Source: PALSA-505 sp036496025 (lineage in GTDB: Bacteria; Actinomycetota; Actinomycetes; Streptosporangiales; Streptosporangiaceae). Taken from it: a stretch of 53,582 nt of DNA. The notes under the pieces are model-generated. The model saw nothing but the letters and a program-made list of their open reading frames with translations, searched no databases and was not told where the DNA came from. The DNA is taken from the NCBI GenBank assembly GCA_036496025.1, contig DASXLW010000012.1:1-53582 (forward strand), written 5' to 3'. Below, one piece after another: positions 46,137 to 53,582 of the stretch (the first letter of the stretch is position 1; each line of letters begins with the position of its first letter). Position numbers and translations under genes: made by a program.

Positions 46137-46142
46137 AACCTA
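46137..46142 (-). promoter_or_regulatory. -10 element for the leaderless tldDE mRNA
   Basis: TAGGTT on the minus strand ends seven bases before the tldD GTG. No Shine-Dalgarno sequence precedes that GTG. It lies in the 82-bp gap shared with the fabG promoter. Confidence 0.5.
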
Positions 46143-46211
46143 TCCCACCCCGGTGACGGGTACGCTCGCGAGGATGTCGAGACCCTGCCGAGCCGAGGAG
46201 GTGCCAGCCCA

Positions 46212-46916
46212 GTGAGCCGATCCGTTCTGGTGACGGGCGGAAACCGGGGCATCGGCCTGGCCATCGCGCGCAGGCTCGCGGCCAGCGGCGACCAGGTCAT
46301 GGTGACGTCCCGCTCCGGCGACCCGGTGCCGGGGCTGAGCGTGGTCCGCTGCGATGTCACCGACGCGGCGTCGGTGGACGCGGCCTTCGCGCAGGCGGAG
46401 GCGGAGCACGGACCGGTCGAGGTTCTCGTGTCGAACGCGGGGATCACCCAGGACCAGCTGCTCGCGCTGATGAAAGAAGAGGACTTCACCGGGGTGGTGG
46501 ACACCAACCTCACCGGCGCCTACCGGGTGGCCAAGCGGGCGGTGCGCGGCATGATGCGCCAGCGCCGCGGCCGCCTCATCTTCCTGTCCTCGGTGGTCGG
46601 CCTGCTCGGCTCGCCCGGCCAGGCCAACTACGCGGCGTCCAAGGCCGGCCTGGTCGGCCTGGCCCGTTCGCTGGCCCGCGAGCTCGCCCCGCGCAACATC
46701 ACGGCCAACGTGGTGGCCCCCGGCTTCGTGGACACCGACATGACGGCCGCACTGCCCGAAGAGCGCAAGAAGGACATCATGGCCAGCATCCCGCTGGCGC
46801 GCTACGCCACCGCGGACGAGGTCGCCGGGGTGGTCGCGTTCCTGGCCAGCGAGGACGGCGGCTACATCACCGGCGCGGTGATCCCGGTGGACGGCGGCCT
46901 CGGCATGGGCCACTGA
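46212..46916 (+). CDS. fabG: FabG-like 3-oxoacyl-ACP reductase (MabA type)
   Basis: The 234-residue short-chain dehydrogenase has the NADPH motif TGGNRGIGLAIARRLA, the SNAG motif, catalytic Ser in LSSVVGLLG and the Y-x3-K dyad in YAASKAGLVG. Its close pairing with an InhA-like gene matches mabA-inhA of mycobacteria. The two reductases act in the elongation cycle of type II fatty-acid synthesis: FabG reduces the beta-keto group with NADPH. The GTG follows GAGGAGG. Fourteen bases separate it from inhA, so the genes are one operon. Confidence 0.93.
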   Translation: MSRSVLVTGGNRGIGLAIARRLAASGDQVMVTSRSGDPVPGLSVVRCDVTDAASVDAAFAQAEAEHGPVEVLVSNAGITQDQLLALMKEEDFTGVVDTNLTGAYRVAKRAVRGMMRQRRGRLIFLSSVVGLLGSPGQANYAASKAGLVGLARSLARELAPRNITANVVAPGFVDTDMTAALPEERKKDIMASIPLARYATADEVAGVVAFLASEDGGYITGAVIPVDGGLGMGH

Positions 46917-46930
46917 CGGGAGGAAGACCA

Positions 46931-47695
46931 ATGGGCCTACTCGAGGGCAAGCGGATCCTGGTCACCGGCGTGCTCACCGACTCCTCGATCGCCTTCCACG
47001 TAGCGCGGATCGCGCAGGAGCAGGGAGCCAGGCTCATCCTCACCGGCTTCGGCCGGATGACCCTGGTGGAGCGGATCGCCAAGCGCCTGCCCGACCCGCC
47101 GCCGGTGCTGGAGCTGGACGTGACGGACACCGCGCAGCTCGACTCGCTGCCCGCGCGGGTCCGCGAGCACGCCGACGGGCTGGACGGGGTGGTGCACGCG
47201 ATCGCCAACGCGCCGCAGAACGCGCTGGGCGGCAATTTCCTGTCCGCCGGGTGGGAGGACGTGTCGGCCGCGCTGCAGGTGTCCACGTACTCGCTCAAGG
47301 CGCTGGCGGTGGCCACGCTGCCGCTGATGGACGGCGGCGGGTCGATCGTGGGCCTCGACTTCGACGCCAGCGTGGCCTGGCCGGGCTACGACTGGATGGG
47401 CGTGGCCAAGGCCGGCCTGGAATCCTGCGCCCGCTACCTGGCCCGGGATCTGGGCGGCCACCGGATCCGGGTCAACCTGGTGGCCGCCGGGCCGCTGCGC
47501 ACCATGGCCGCCAAGAGCATCCCGGGATTCGAGCGGTTCGAGCCGTTCTGGGAGGAGCGCGCGCCGCTCGGCTGGGACATCACCAACCACGGCCCGGCCG
47601 CCCAGGCCTGCGTGGCGCTGCTGTCGGACTGGTTCCCCGCCACCACCGGCGAGATCGTCCACGTCGACGGCGGCGTGCACGCGATGGGCGCGTAG
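46931..47695 (+). CDS. inhA: InhA/FabI-type enoyl-ACP reductase
   Basis: The 254-residue enzyme has the FabI/InhA pattern: GKRILVTGVLTDSSIAFHVA at the start (NADH site), the Y-x6-K catalytic pair in YDWMGVAKAG, and NLVAAGPLRTMAAKSIPGF in the substrate loop. It catalyses the last reduction of fatty-acid elongation with NADH and is the classical isoniazid/triclosan target family. It follows fabG closely with GGGAGGA before the ATG. The 7-bp hairpin after its stop probably ends the operon. Confidence 0.93.
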   Translation: MGLLEGKRILVTGVLTDSSIAFHVARIAQEQGARLILTGFGRMTLVERIAKRLPDPPPVLELDVTDTAQLDSLPARVREHADGLDGVVHAIANAPQNALGGNFLSAGWEDVSAALQVSTYSLKALAVATLPLMDGGGSIVGLDFDASVAWPGYDWMGVAKAGLESCARYLARDLGGHRIRVNLVAAGPLRTMAAKSIPGFERFEPFWEERAPLGWDITNHGPAAQACVALLSDWFPATTGEIVHVDGGVHAMGA

Positions 47696-47723
47696 AAGGA
47701 CCCGGCTCCCCAACGGGCGCAGG

Positions 47724-47746
47724 CCGGCGGCCGCCCGGACCGCCGG
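47724..47746 (+). terminator. Hairpin terminator after fabG-inhA
   Basis: CCGGCGG (47724-47730) and CCGCCGG (47740-47746) form seven pairs with a nine-base loop, 28 bases after the inhA stop. No U-run follows. It lies between convergent genes. Confidence 0.55.
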
Positions 47747-47823
47747 ACACCACCGGGGCGGCCAAGATCGATGTACCGTCACCGACCCCCCGTGTCGGCC
47801 ATGTGCCACCGACCACCACGGGC

Positions 47824-49851
47824 TCAGCCGAGCAGGCCGGCGAGGCGGGTCTGCCGGGGGCGCTCGCCGATGGTCCGGACCGCCCGGGCCAGGGCCGGGC
47901 CCGCGCCGTGCACCACCGACAGGTGCCGCTGCGCCCGGGTCAGCGCCGTGTAGACCAGCGGCCGGGACAGCATCCCGGTGGCTTCGGCCGGGAACACCGC
48001 CACCACGGCCGGCCACTCGGACCCCTGGGCCCGGTGCACGGTCATGGCCCAGCCGTGCCGCAGGTCGCTGAGCAGCTTGCCGGGGACGATGACCGGGACG
48101 TCGGCGAACGTGATCACGAGCCCCTCGTCGGCGGGCCCGCTGACCGTGCCGACCTCGCCGTTGGCGAACCCCTCGTCGATGTGGTTGGCGACCGCTACCA
48201 CCCGGTCGCCGGGATCGAACCCGCCGTGCGCGCCCGGTCCCGGGTTGAGCATCGCCTTGAGCGCCCGGTTCAGCTCGATGGTGCCGGCCGGCCCCTTGTG
48301 CACCGGCGTGACGACCTGGATGTCGGCCGGGATGATGCCGAGCGCGCGGGGGATCGAATCGGTGACGAGCTGCGTCACCCGCAGCGCGGCCTGCTGGCTG
48401 CCGCGGACCGGCACGACGACCGCCTCGTGCCCGGCCGCGGCGCTGTCCATCCGGGGAAGCTCGCCGCCGCGCACGGCGGTGGCCAGCCGCGCGATCACCC
48501 CGCCCGCACGCTGCCGGTACAGGGTGGTCAGCTCGGTGACCGGGACAGCACCGGAGTCGATGGTGTCGGCCAGCACCCGGCCGGCGCCGATCGAGGGCAG
48601 CTGCGCCGGGTCGCCCACCAGCAGCAGCCTGGTGCCGTCGGCGCAGGCTTCGACCAGGGCGGCGGCGAGTTCCGCGTCCAGCATCGAAGACTCGTCCACC
48701 ACCACGACGTCCGCGTCCACCGGCCATTCCTCGTTCCGGGTGAAGACCCAGGCCGGCTCCCCGGCCCGCCGGCCGTCGGCCGGCTCACCCCGGCTGCGGC
48801 CCTGCGCGCCGAGCAGCCGGTGCAACGTGGTGGCGGGCGCGCCGGCCAGCTCCTCCAGCCGCTTGGCCGCGCGCCCGGTGGGGGCGGCCAGTGCGACCTG
48901 CAGCCCCCGCTCCGCGGCCAGCGACACGACGGCGGCGACGGTTCGGCTCTTGCCGGTTCCCGGCCCGCCGGCCAGCACGGTGACCCCGTGGTCGGCCACG
49001 GCGGCGACCGCACCGCGCTGGGCCTCGTCCAGCGCGATGGCCTCGCCGTCCGTGCCGTTCGGTACGAGTTTCCCGGTCCCGGTTCGCTGGTCGCCGGCGT
49101 CCGCTCCGGTCAGGGGCTCGGCGGTCGCGGCCAGCCGGGCCAGGCCCTCGGCTATGGCCTCCTCGGCGAGCGCGTACCGGGCCAGGGCGAGCACGACCGC
49201 GGACTGGCCGGCCGGGGCGCCGGGCTCAGCCTCGGGCTCGGGCCCGGGCTCGCCGAACGGGAGGACGCTCCCGTCCTCGACCGCCGCGGCCACCCCCGCG
49301 GCGGGATCGTCGATGCGGAACCTGCTCACCGATTGCAAGATCACATCGGCCGGAACCGCGGTGTGACCGTCCCGGGCAGCCCGGGTCAGCAGGTACACGA
49401 CGAGCGCGCGGCCGCGACGTGGGTCCTGCGGGTGAGCCTGGTCGCCGAGCAGCCGGCGGGCGAACCAGTCGGCCTGGTCGGGCTGGATCTGCGGGAGTGA
49501 GAGCAGCAGCCAGGGGTCTTCGCGGAGCCGGATGGCGGCGCTCTTGCCGAGGTAGCCGACCGCGGGAGCGGCGTACCTGGCCGGAACCCGGCAGGAAACC
49601 AGCACCTCGGCCGTGTCGTAACTGGGCAGCGCGTCTTCGAAGGCGGCCGCGAGGCGCTGGGCCCGTTTCGGCCCCACCCCGTCCAGCTTCTGCAGCCGGG
49701 CCGGGCTGACCTGCTCCGGCCCGGTGATCCCCGCTGCGGGCAGCTGCGCGGCCAGGCTGCGGCCGAGGCCGGGCCACAGGCCCGCCGCGCAGAACTGGCC
49801 GAACACGTCGGCTGACCGGTCCGCCGCCTGCTCCGCATCCGCGATGGACAT
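47824..49851 (-). CDS. RecD2-like DNA helicase with helix-hairpin-helix domain
   Basis: The 675-residue protein starts with an HhH segment (LQKLDGVGPKRAQRLAAAF), then has a superfamily 1B helicase: Walker A GGPGTGKSRT, Walker B VVVVDESSMLD, motif III GDPAQLPSIG, motif IV-like YRQRAGGVIARL and motif VI MTVHRAQGSEWP. It resembles RecD2 but is slightly shorter than the roughly 740-residue enzymes and has a reduced N-terminal domain. It probably unwinds DNA 5' to 3' in repair. The ATG is seven bases after TAGGCT, so a leaderless start. It diverges from the FHA gene. Confidence 0.85.
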   Translation of the reverse strand: MSIADAEQAADRSADVFGQFCAAGLWPGLGRSLAAQLPAAGITGPEQVSPARLQKLDGVGPKRAQRLAAAFEDALPSYDTAEVLVSCRVPARYAAPAVGYLGKSAAIRLREDPWLLLSLPQIQPDQADWFARRLLGDQAHPQDPRRGRALVVYLLTRAARDGHTAVPADVILQSVSRFRIDDPAAGVAAAVEDGSVLPFGEPGPEPEAEPGAPAGQSAVVLALARYALAEEAIAEGLARLAATAEPLTGADAGDQRTGTGKLVPNGTDGEAIALDEAQRGAVAAVADHGVTVLAGGPGTGKSRTVAAVVSLAAERGLQVALAAPTGRAAKRLEELAGAPATTLHRLLGAQGRSRGEPADGRRAGEPAWVFTRNEEWPVDADVVVVDESSMLDAELAAALVEACADGTRLLLVGDPAQLPSIGAGRVLADTIDSGAVPVTELTTLYRQRAGGVIARLATAVRGGELPRMDSAAAGHEAVVVPVRGSQQAALRVTQLVTDSIPRALGIIPADIQVVTPVHKGPAGTIELNRALKAMLNPGPGAHGGFDPGDRVVAVANHIDEGFANGEVGTVSGPADEGLVITFADVPVIVPGKLLSDLRHGWAMTVHRAQGSEWPAVVAVFPAEATGMLSRPLVYTALTRAQRHLSVVHGAGPALARAVRTIGERPRQTRLAGLLG

Positions 49852-49858
49852 GGCGGTC

Positions 49859-49864
49859 AGCCTA
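49859..49864 (-). promoter_or_regulatory. -10 element for the leaderless RecD2-like mRNA
   Basis: TAGGCT on the minus strand ends seven bases before the helicase ATG. No ribosome binding site is visible in those seven bases. Confidence 0.45.
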
Positions 49865-49926
49865 CGCGCGGCCGCCCGCCAGGCCGGCGTGTAGCGTTGC
49901 GGCGCGCGGCGGGGGACAATGTGGTC

Positions 49927-50523
49927 ATGGCCGGGACCGTCAGCGGATCCGAGCCGCCCCAGCCTCCGCTCCGTGCCTCGGACGCCGAGCGCGAGGAGGC
50001 CGTGGCGGCGCTGCGGGAGCGGTTCGCGGCGGGCCAGCTGTCGCAGAACACCTTCGTCAGCCGGATGGAAACCGCCCTCGGGGCCCGGGACCGCGGCGAG
50101 CTGGCCGACCTGTTCAGCGATCTCGGGGGGCCGCGGTGGCACCGCGGGGCGGACTGGAACCGATTGCGCCCGCGGCTGGCGGCGGCGGTCTCGGCGCTGC
50201 GGGAGGCCGTAGTCGCCTCGGCGCGGCGGGCCTGCGATCCGCCGAGACTGCTGTTCCCGGCCGGTGACCAGGCCAGGTTCACGATCGGCCGGGACCCGGA
50301 CTGCGATCTGGTCATCGCGGACATCTCGGTGTCCCGGCGGCACGCGGGGCTGGCCCGCGGCGCGGACGGCTGGCTGCTGACCGATCTTGGATCCACCAAC
50401 GGCACCAGGCTCAACGGGTGGCGGGTGCGCGACGCCGTGCCGGTGCGCTGCGGTGACCGGGTCAGCTTCGGCGCGGTCACGTTCGAGCTCCGCGACCGGG
50501 CGCTCGGGCTGCCCGTGGGCTGA
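49927..50523 (+). CDS. DUF1707 plus FHA domain protein
   Basis: The 198-residue protein has an N-terminal DUF1707/SHOCT-like domain (RASDAEREEAVAALRERFAA, LSQNTFVSRMETALGARDRG, ADLFSDL) and a C-terminal FHA domain with all phosphothreonine contacts: FTIGRDPDCDLVI, ISVSRRHAGL and DLGSTNGTRLNG. FHA domains dock on Thr-phosphorylated proteins of Ser/Thr kinase pathways. It is soluble. A GTG at 49921 is an alternative start; GGGGGA is ten bases before the ATG. The kinase partner is not in this window. Confidence 0.86.
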   Translation: MAGTVSGSEPPQPPLRASDAEREEAVAALRERFAAGQLSQNTFVSRMETALGARDRGELADLFSDLGGPRWHRGADWNRLRPRLAAAVSALREAVVASARRACDPPRLLFPAGDQARFTIGRDPDCDLVIADISVSRRHAGLARGADGWLLTDLGSTNGTRLNGWRVRDAVPVRCGDRVSFGAVTFELRDRALGLPVG

Positions 50524-50581
50524 CCGCTGCGGCCGCGGCCCGTAGGCCCCTGTCTGGTCATCCGCACCGGACCGCACCCCG

Positions 50582-50587
50582 TAGAGT
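50582..50587 (+). promoter_or_regulatory. -10 element for the leaderless phosphatase operon mRNA
   Basis: TAGAGT ends seven bases before the GTG of the histidine phosphatase gene. No Shine-Dalgarno sequence is placed for that GTG. It would drive the three-gene operon through 52730. Confidence 0.5.
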
Positions 50588-50594
50588 CAGGGTC

Positions 50595-51350
50595 GTGACA
50601 TTGGTCCTCCTGGTCCGGCACGGCCTGACGGCGGTCACCGGGTCGGTGCTGTCCGGCTGGACGCCCGGGATCGCGCTGGACGACCGCGGCACCGCCCAGG
50701 CGCAGGCGCTGGGGGCCAGGCTGGCCCCGGTGCCGCTGGACGCGATCGTCACGAGCCCGCTGGAGCGCTGCGCCCAGACCGCGGGCGCGATCGCGGCCGG
50801 CCGGCCGGAGGTGCCGCTGCACTATGACGAGCGTGTCGGCGAGTGCAAGTACGGCGACTGGACCGGCAAGCCGCTGAAGAGGCTGGCCAAGGAGCCGCTG
50901 TGGCGCGTGGTGCAGCAGCATCCCAGCGGCGCGCGGTTCCCCGGGCCGGACGGCGAGGCCATGCTCGACATGCAGCACCGGGCGGTCAGCGCGGTCCGGG
51001 ACTGGAATGCCCGGCTCGGCCGCGGCGCCTGCTATCTGGTCTGCTCACACGGTGACGTGATCAAGGCGATTGTGGCCGATGCGCTCGGCCTGCACCTGGA
51101 TCAGTGCCAGCGGATCCAGGCCGACCCGTGCTCGCTCACGGTGATCAGGTACACGCCGCTGCGGCCGTTCCTGCTGCGAATGAATGACACCGGCGGCGAT
51201 GTGGCGGGGCTCATCCGCCGCCAGGCGGGCCCGGAGGGCCGGGGGGCGGAAAGCGACGGCATGGTCGGCGGCGGCGCGGGCTCGGGCGGGACACCCTCGG
51301 GCGAACGCGAGGCGGCCGATCGTGTCCTTACCACCGGCGCGCAAGGATAG
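50595..51350 (+). CDS. Histidine phosphatase family protein (MSMEG_4193-like)
   Basis: The 251-residue protein has the phosphoglycerate-mutase-like active site: LVRHGLTAVTG with catalytic RHG, SPLERCAQTAG, acid E in ERVGECKYGDW and the second His in VCSHGDV. Substrates are small phosphorylated metabolites, not identifiable here. The C-terminal 60 residues are Gly/Ala/Glu-rich. It is first in the conserved actinobacterial cluster phosphatase / DUF3090 / SCO1664-like protein. The next gene starts five bases after its stop. Confidence 0.9.
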   Translation: MTLVLLVRHGLTAVTGSVLSGWTPGIALDDRGTAQAQALGARLAPVPLDAIVTSPLERCAQTAGAIAAGRPEVPLHYDERVGECKYGDWTGKPLKRLAKEPLWRVVQQHPSGARFPGPDGEAMLDMQHRAVSAVRDWNARLGRGACYLVCSHGDVIKAIVADALGLHLDQCQRIQADPCSLTVIRYTPLRPFLLRMNDTGGDVAGLIRRQAGPEGRGAESDGMVGGGAGSGGTPSGEREAADRVLTTGAQG

Positions 51351-51355
51351 GGATC

Positions 51356-51907
51356 ATGCCGTTCTACATGTATGACCCGCCGCAGAGGTTCGTGGCCGGA
51401 GCGGTCGGCCAGCCGGGCGAGCGCACCTTCTACCTGCAGGCGACCGACGGCAGCCGGATCACCAGCGTCTCGCTGGAGAAGTTCCAGGTGACGCAGCTGG
51501 CCGAGCGGCTGGATGAGCTGCTGGACGAGGTGCTCAGGCGAACCGGCGGCCCGGCGTCCGGCGGCGCCGGGACACCCGCGGACGACGGCCCGCTCGACCT
51601 CCCGCTCATGGAGGAGTTCCGGGTCGGCGCCATCGCGCTGGCCTGGGACGGTGAGTCGGACCGCGTGGTGATCGAGGCGCAGGAGGAGTCCGAGTCGCCG
51701 ATGGAGCCGCTGGCCGACGAGATTCCGGCCGACGGGCCCGCCGTGCTGCGGGTGCGGCTCACACCCCAGGCCGCGCGGGCCTTCGCCCAGCGTGCGCTGC
51801 GGATCGTCGCGCAGGGCCGGCCGCCCTGCCCGCTGTGCGGGCTGCCGCTGGACGCCGCAGGCCACGTGTGCCCGAGGCAAAACGGGTACCGGGCGGGCCA
51901 TGACTGA
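51356..51907 (+). CDS. DUF3090 family protein
   Basis: The 183-residue protein matches DUF3090: MYDPPQRFVAGAVGQPGERT, FYLQATDG, VTQLAERLDELLDEVLRR. A C-terminal C-x2-C...C zinc-knuckle-like end is present (PCPLCGLPLDAAGHVCPRQ). Function unknown. It sits between the phosphatase and SCO1664-like genes, an arrangement conserved in actinobacteria. It overlaps the next gene by eight bases. The four-base spacing from the upstream gene points to co-translation. Confidence 0.9.
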   Translation: MPFYMYDPPQRFVAGAVGQPGERTFYLQATDGSRITSVSLEKFQVTQLAERLDELLDEVLRRTGGPASGGAGTPADDGPLDLPLMEEFRVGAIALAWDGESDRVVIEAQEESESPMEPLADEIPADGPAVLRVRLTPQAARAFAQRALRIVAQGRPPCPLCGLPLDAAGHVCPRQNGYRAGHD

Positions 51908-52730
51908 GCCGTCCGCCGAGGCGAACAAGTCGCGGGCAGGCAGCGGGCGCAGGCGCCCGCAGAGCAGGAAGCGCGCACGTCAGGCACCCCCGGTGCCACG
52001 CCAGCCCGCCACTGGCCTGTCCGAGGAGCGCGCGATCGAGCTGCTCACCGAGGGCACGCTCGAGGTGGAGGGCAGGCTGGTGGCGGCCTCGAACGCCACC
52101 CTGTACTGCATGGCACGCCACGACGGCACCGAGGCTACGTGCGTGTACAAGCCGGTGGCGGGGGAGCGGCCGTTGTGGGACTTCCCGGCCGGGTCACTGG
52201 CGGGCCGCGAGGTGGCGGCGTACGCGGTATCCCGCGCGGCGGGCTGGGACGTGGTGCCGCCCACGGTGATGCGAGACGGGCCGTTCGGGCCCGGCATGTG
52301 CCAGCTGTGGATCGACGCCGACCCGGATGTGGACATCATCGCGCTGTCCCGCCGGGCCGATCACGCCGCGCTGCGCCAGATGGCCGTGTTCGACGCGGTG
52401 GTGAACAACGCCGACCGCAAGATCGGTCACTTGCTGCCCGACCGCGGCGGTCACCTGTACGGCTGCGACCACGGCGTCTGCTTCGCCGAGGAGTACAAGC
52501 TGCGGACCGTGCTGTGGCAGTGGCGCGGCCGGCGTCTGCCCGACCGGGCCGTGCAGGCCCTGCGCAAGCTCGACACCGCCCTCGGAGCCGAGCTCGGCAC
52601 CGAGCTCTCCGGGCTGCTGACCCGCGATGAGATCGACATCACCAGGGACCGGGTCAAGATCCTCCTCGAGGACCGGGTGCATCCCTACCCGCCGGACGGC
52701 TGGCCGGCCGTGCCCTGGCCTCCCCTGTAA
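51900..52730 (+). CDS. SCO1664-like kinase-fold protein
   Basis: The 276-residue protein belongs to the SCO1664 family, related to PI3/4-kinase-like folds: CVYKPVAGERPLWDFPAG with the ATP-site Lys, VVNNADRKIGHLL with the catalytic N-x-D type motif, and GCDHGVCFAEE with the metal-binding Asp. The first 40 residues are basic and disordered. In many actinobacteria the mycothiol ligase gene mshC lies immediately downstream; here a convergent PAC2 gene follows instead. Substrate unknown. The start overlaps the DUF3090 stop. Confidence 0.85.
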   Translation: MTEPSAEANKSRAGSGRRRPQSRKRARQAPPVPRQPATGLSEERAIELLTEGTLEVEGRLVAASNATLYCMARHDGTEATCVYKPVAGERPLWDFPAGSLAGREVAAYAVSRAAGWDVVPPTVMRDGPFGPGMCQLWIDADPDVDIIALSRRADHAALRQMAVFDAVVNNADRKIGHLLPDRGGHLYGCDHGVCFAEEYKLRTVLWQWRGRRLPDRAVQALRKLDTALGAELGTELSGLLTRDEIDITRDRVKILLEDRVHPYPPDGWPAVPWPPL

Positions 52731-52731
52731 C

Positions 52732-52770
52732 CGGGTTCAGCTCGCCTGGAAGCGGGTTCGGCTCGCCCGG
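52732..52770. repeat. Imperfect 18-bp direct repeat between two convergent genes
   Basis: CGGGTTCAGCTCGCCTGG (52732-52749) and CGGGTTCGGCTCGCCCGG (52753-52770) differ at two positions, with a 21-bp period. They fill the 43-bp gap between the SCO1664-like gene and the PAC2 gene. It could be chance or slippage; it holds no clear hairpin. Confidence 0.55.
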
Positions 52771-52773
52771 GGT

Positions 52774-53582
52774 TCAGCGGCCGGTGCCGGGGTTGCCCCG
52801 GCGCCGCAGGTACCGCTCGAACTCGCGGGCGATCGCGTCCCCGCTGGCCTCGGGCAGGTCCGTCGCGTCCTGCGACTCCTCCAGCGTGCGGACGTAGTCC
52901 GCCACCTCGGTGTCCTGCTGGGCGAGTTCGTCCACGCCGCTCTCCCACGCCCGCGCCTTCTCGCCCAGGTCGGCGAGCGGCAACGCCATGTCGAGCACGT
53001 CCTCGACGCCGCGCAGCAGCGCGAGGGTGGCCTTGGGACTAGGCGGCTGGGCCACGTAGTGCGGCACCGACGCCCACAGCGAGACCGCCGGGATGCCCGC
53101 GTCACGGCACGCGTGCGCCAGCACGCCGACGATCCCGGTCGGGCCCTTATAGTCGACCGGGGAAGCATTCAGCTCCTCGGCCAGCCGGGGGTCGGACGCG
53201 GCCGCGGAGACCGGCACCGGCCGGGTGTGCGGCGCGTCGGCGAGCAGGGCCCCGAGCAGCACAACCAGCTCGACCTTCAGCTCGGCGAACGAGGTCACGA
53301 GCTCGTCGCTGAACGCCCGCCAGCGCATGTTGGGCTCGATGCCGTAGACCAGCACGATGTCGCGGTCAGCCCCAGGGGGCCTGGCCACGGAGAACCGCGT
53401 GGTCGGCCAGACCAGGCGCTCGGTGTGCCCCTTCGACATCTCCACCACGGGGCGGGTGACCTGGAAGTCGTAGAAGTCTTCGGGGTCCATGGCGGCCACG
53501 GGCTTGGCGTGCCACTCCTCGCCCAGGTGGCTGATCACCCCGCTGGCGGCCTCACCTGCGTCGTTCCATCCCTCGAACGCGG
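52774..53582 (-). CDS. PAC2 family protein (5' end beyond the window)
   Basis: The frame is open to the window edge; 269 residues are visible, beginning AFEGWNDAGEAASGVISHL, which is the highly conserved start region of PAC2 proteins, so only a short N-terminus is missing. Further marks are PEDFYDFQVTRPVV, GIEPNMRWRAFSDELV and YKGPTGIVGVLAHACRDAG. PAC2 proteins are proteasome-assembly-chaperone relatives; in actinobacteria the role is unknown. It overlaps no neighbour. Confidence 0.9.
   Translation of the reverse strand, partial: AFEGWNDAGEAASGVISHLGEEWHAKPVAAMDPEDFYDFQVTRPVVEMSKGHTERLVWPTTRFSVARPPGADRDIVLVYGIEPNMRWRAFSDELVTSFAELKVELVVLLGALLADAPHTRPVPVSAAASDPRLAEELNASPVDYKGPTGIVGVLAHACRDAGIPAVSLWASVPHYVAQPPSPKATLALLRGVEDVLDMALPLADLGEKARAWESGVDELAQQDTEVADYVRTLEESQDATDLPEASGDAIAREFERYLRRRGNPGTGR

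Noticed and set aside
49852..50577. N-terminal extension of the RecD2-like protein by about 240 codons
   Set aside because: The upstream in-frame part is antisense to the FHA gene. The ATG at 49851 has a -10 box at the right distance, and the HhH domain starts right after it.

Overview
The window is about 53.6 kb of very GC-rich DNA. It is densely packed with short operons, uses GTG and TTG starts freely, and has many 4-nt ATGA/GTGA gene overlaps. The gene content points to a chromosome of a Gram-positive actinobacterium: SUF operon with SufU/SufT, an Rv1473-type ABC-F protein with its small HTH partner, acVLRF1, SecA2, DUF3099, DUF3090, an SCO1664-like kinase, a PAC2 protein, and FabG-InhA. 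The order suf / enoyl-CoA hydratase / ABC-F / small HTH / FabG / InhA resembles the Mycobacterium tuberculosis Rv1461-Rv1484 neighbourhood. No mycolate-specific genes are seen, so a non-mycobacterial actinomycete (for example Streptosporangiales-like) is my inference. No transposase, integrase, phage gene, CRISPR array, rRNA or tRNA was recognised; this is essentially ordinary chromosomal core with some accessory genes.

Layout. 1-4077: tail of the SUF iron-sulfur operon (sufD partial, Rieske ferredoxin, sufC, sufS, sufU, sufT). 4084-6120: a large secreted beta-helix protein, convergent. 6288-9935: translation-quality block (acVLRF1 peptidyl-tRNA hydrolase-like, ABC-F protein with a striking regulatory leader, small HTH protein), then an enoyl-CoA hydratase. 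10032-17905: ABC exporter, SecA2 with a sulfotransferase-like partner, GH15 glycosidase, a lipoprotein. 18073-20823: sulfonate/nitrate-type ABC importer. 20877-24475: methyltransferase, FdhD, acyl-CoA synthetase. 24453-27440: two membrane proteins. 27579-32484: selA-selB and a Na+/H+ antiporter. 32537-36112: a secreted DUF1906 protein and a two-gene AbiEii-type nucleotidyltransferase module.

36278-38884: moaA-mobA-DUF6457 molybdenum cofactor genes, then a cysteine dioxygenase-like protein. 39086-41853: PadR regulator with a DrrAB-type ABC efflux operon. 41854-42307: a gene-free stretch packed with perfect hairpins. 42308-46129: DUF3099, dodecin, and the TldE/TldD protease pair. 46212-47695: fabG-inhA. 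47824-52730: RecD2-like helicase, DUF1707-FHA protein, and a phosphatase / DUF3090 / SCO1664-kinase operon. 52774-end: PAC2 protein, truncated by the window edge.

Functional themes. (i) Sulfur and selenium handling: SUF, sulfonate importer, sulfotransferase, cysteine dioxygenase, SelA/SelB. (ii) Molybdenum/selenium enzyme maturation: FdhD, SelA/B, MoaA, MobA suggest a selenocysteine formate dehydrogenase elsewhere in the genome. (iii) Ribosome protection and rescue: ABC-F and acVLRF1. (iv) Many genes appear to be transcribed as leaderless mRNAs, with a TANNNT -10 element 6-7 nt before the start codon. The most interesting single locus is the ABC-F leader at 6977-7116. There an AT-rich patch lies next to a degenerate -35, with a perfect TATAAT, a leaderless six-codon ORF and a terminator-like fold, which together look like a WhiB7-type promoter plus ribosome-mediated attenuator.
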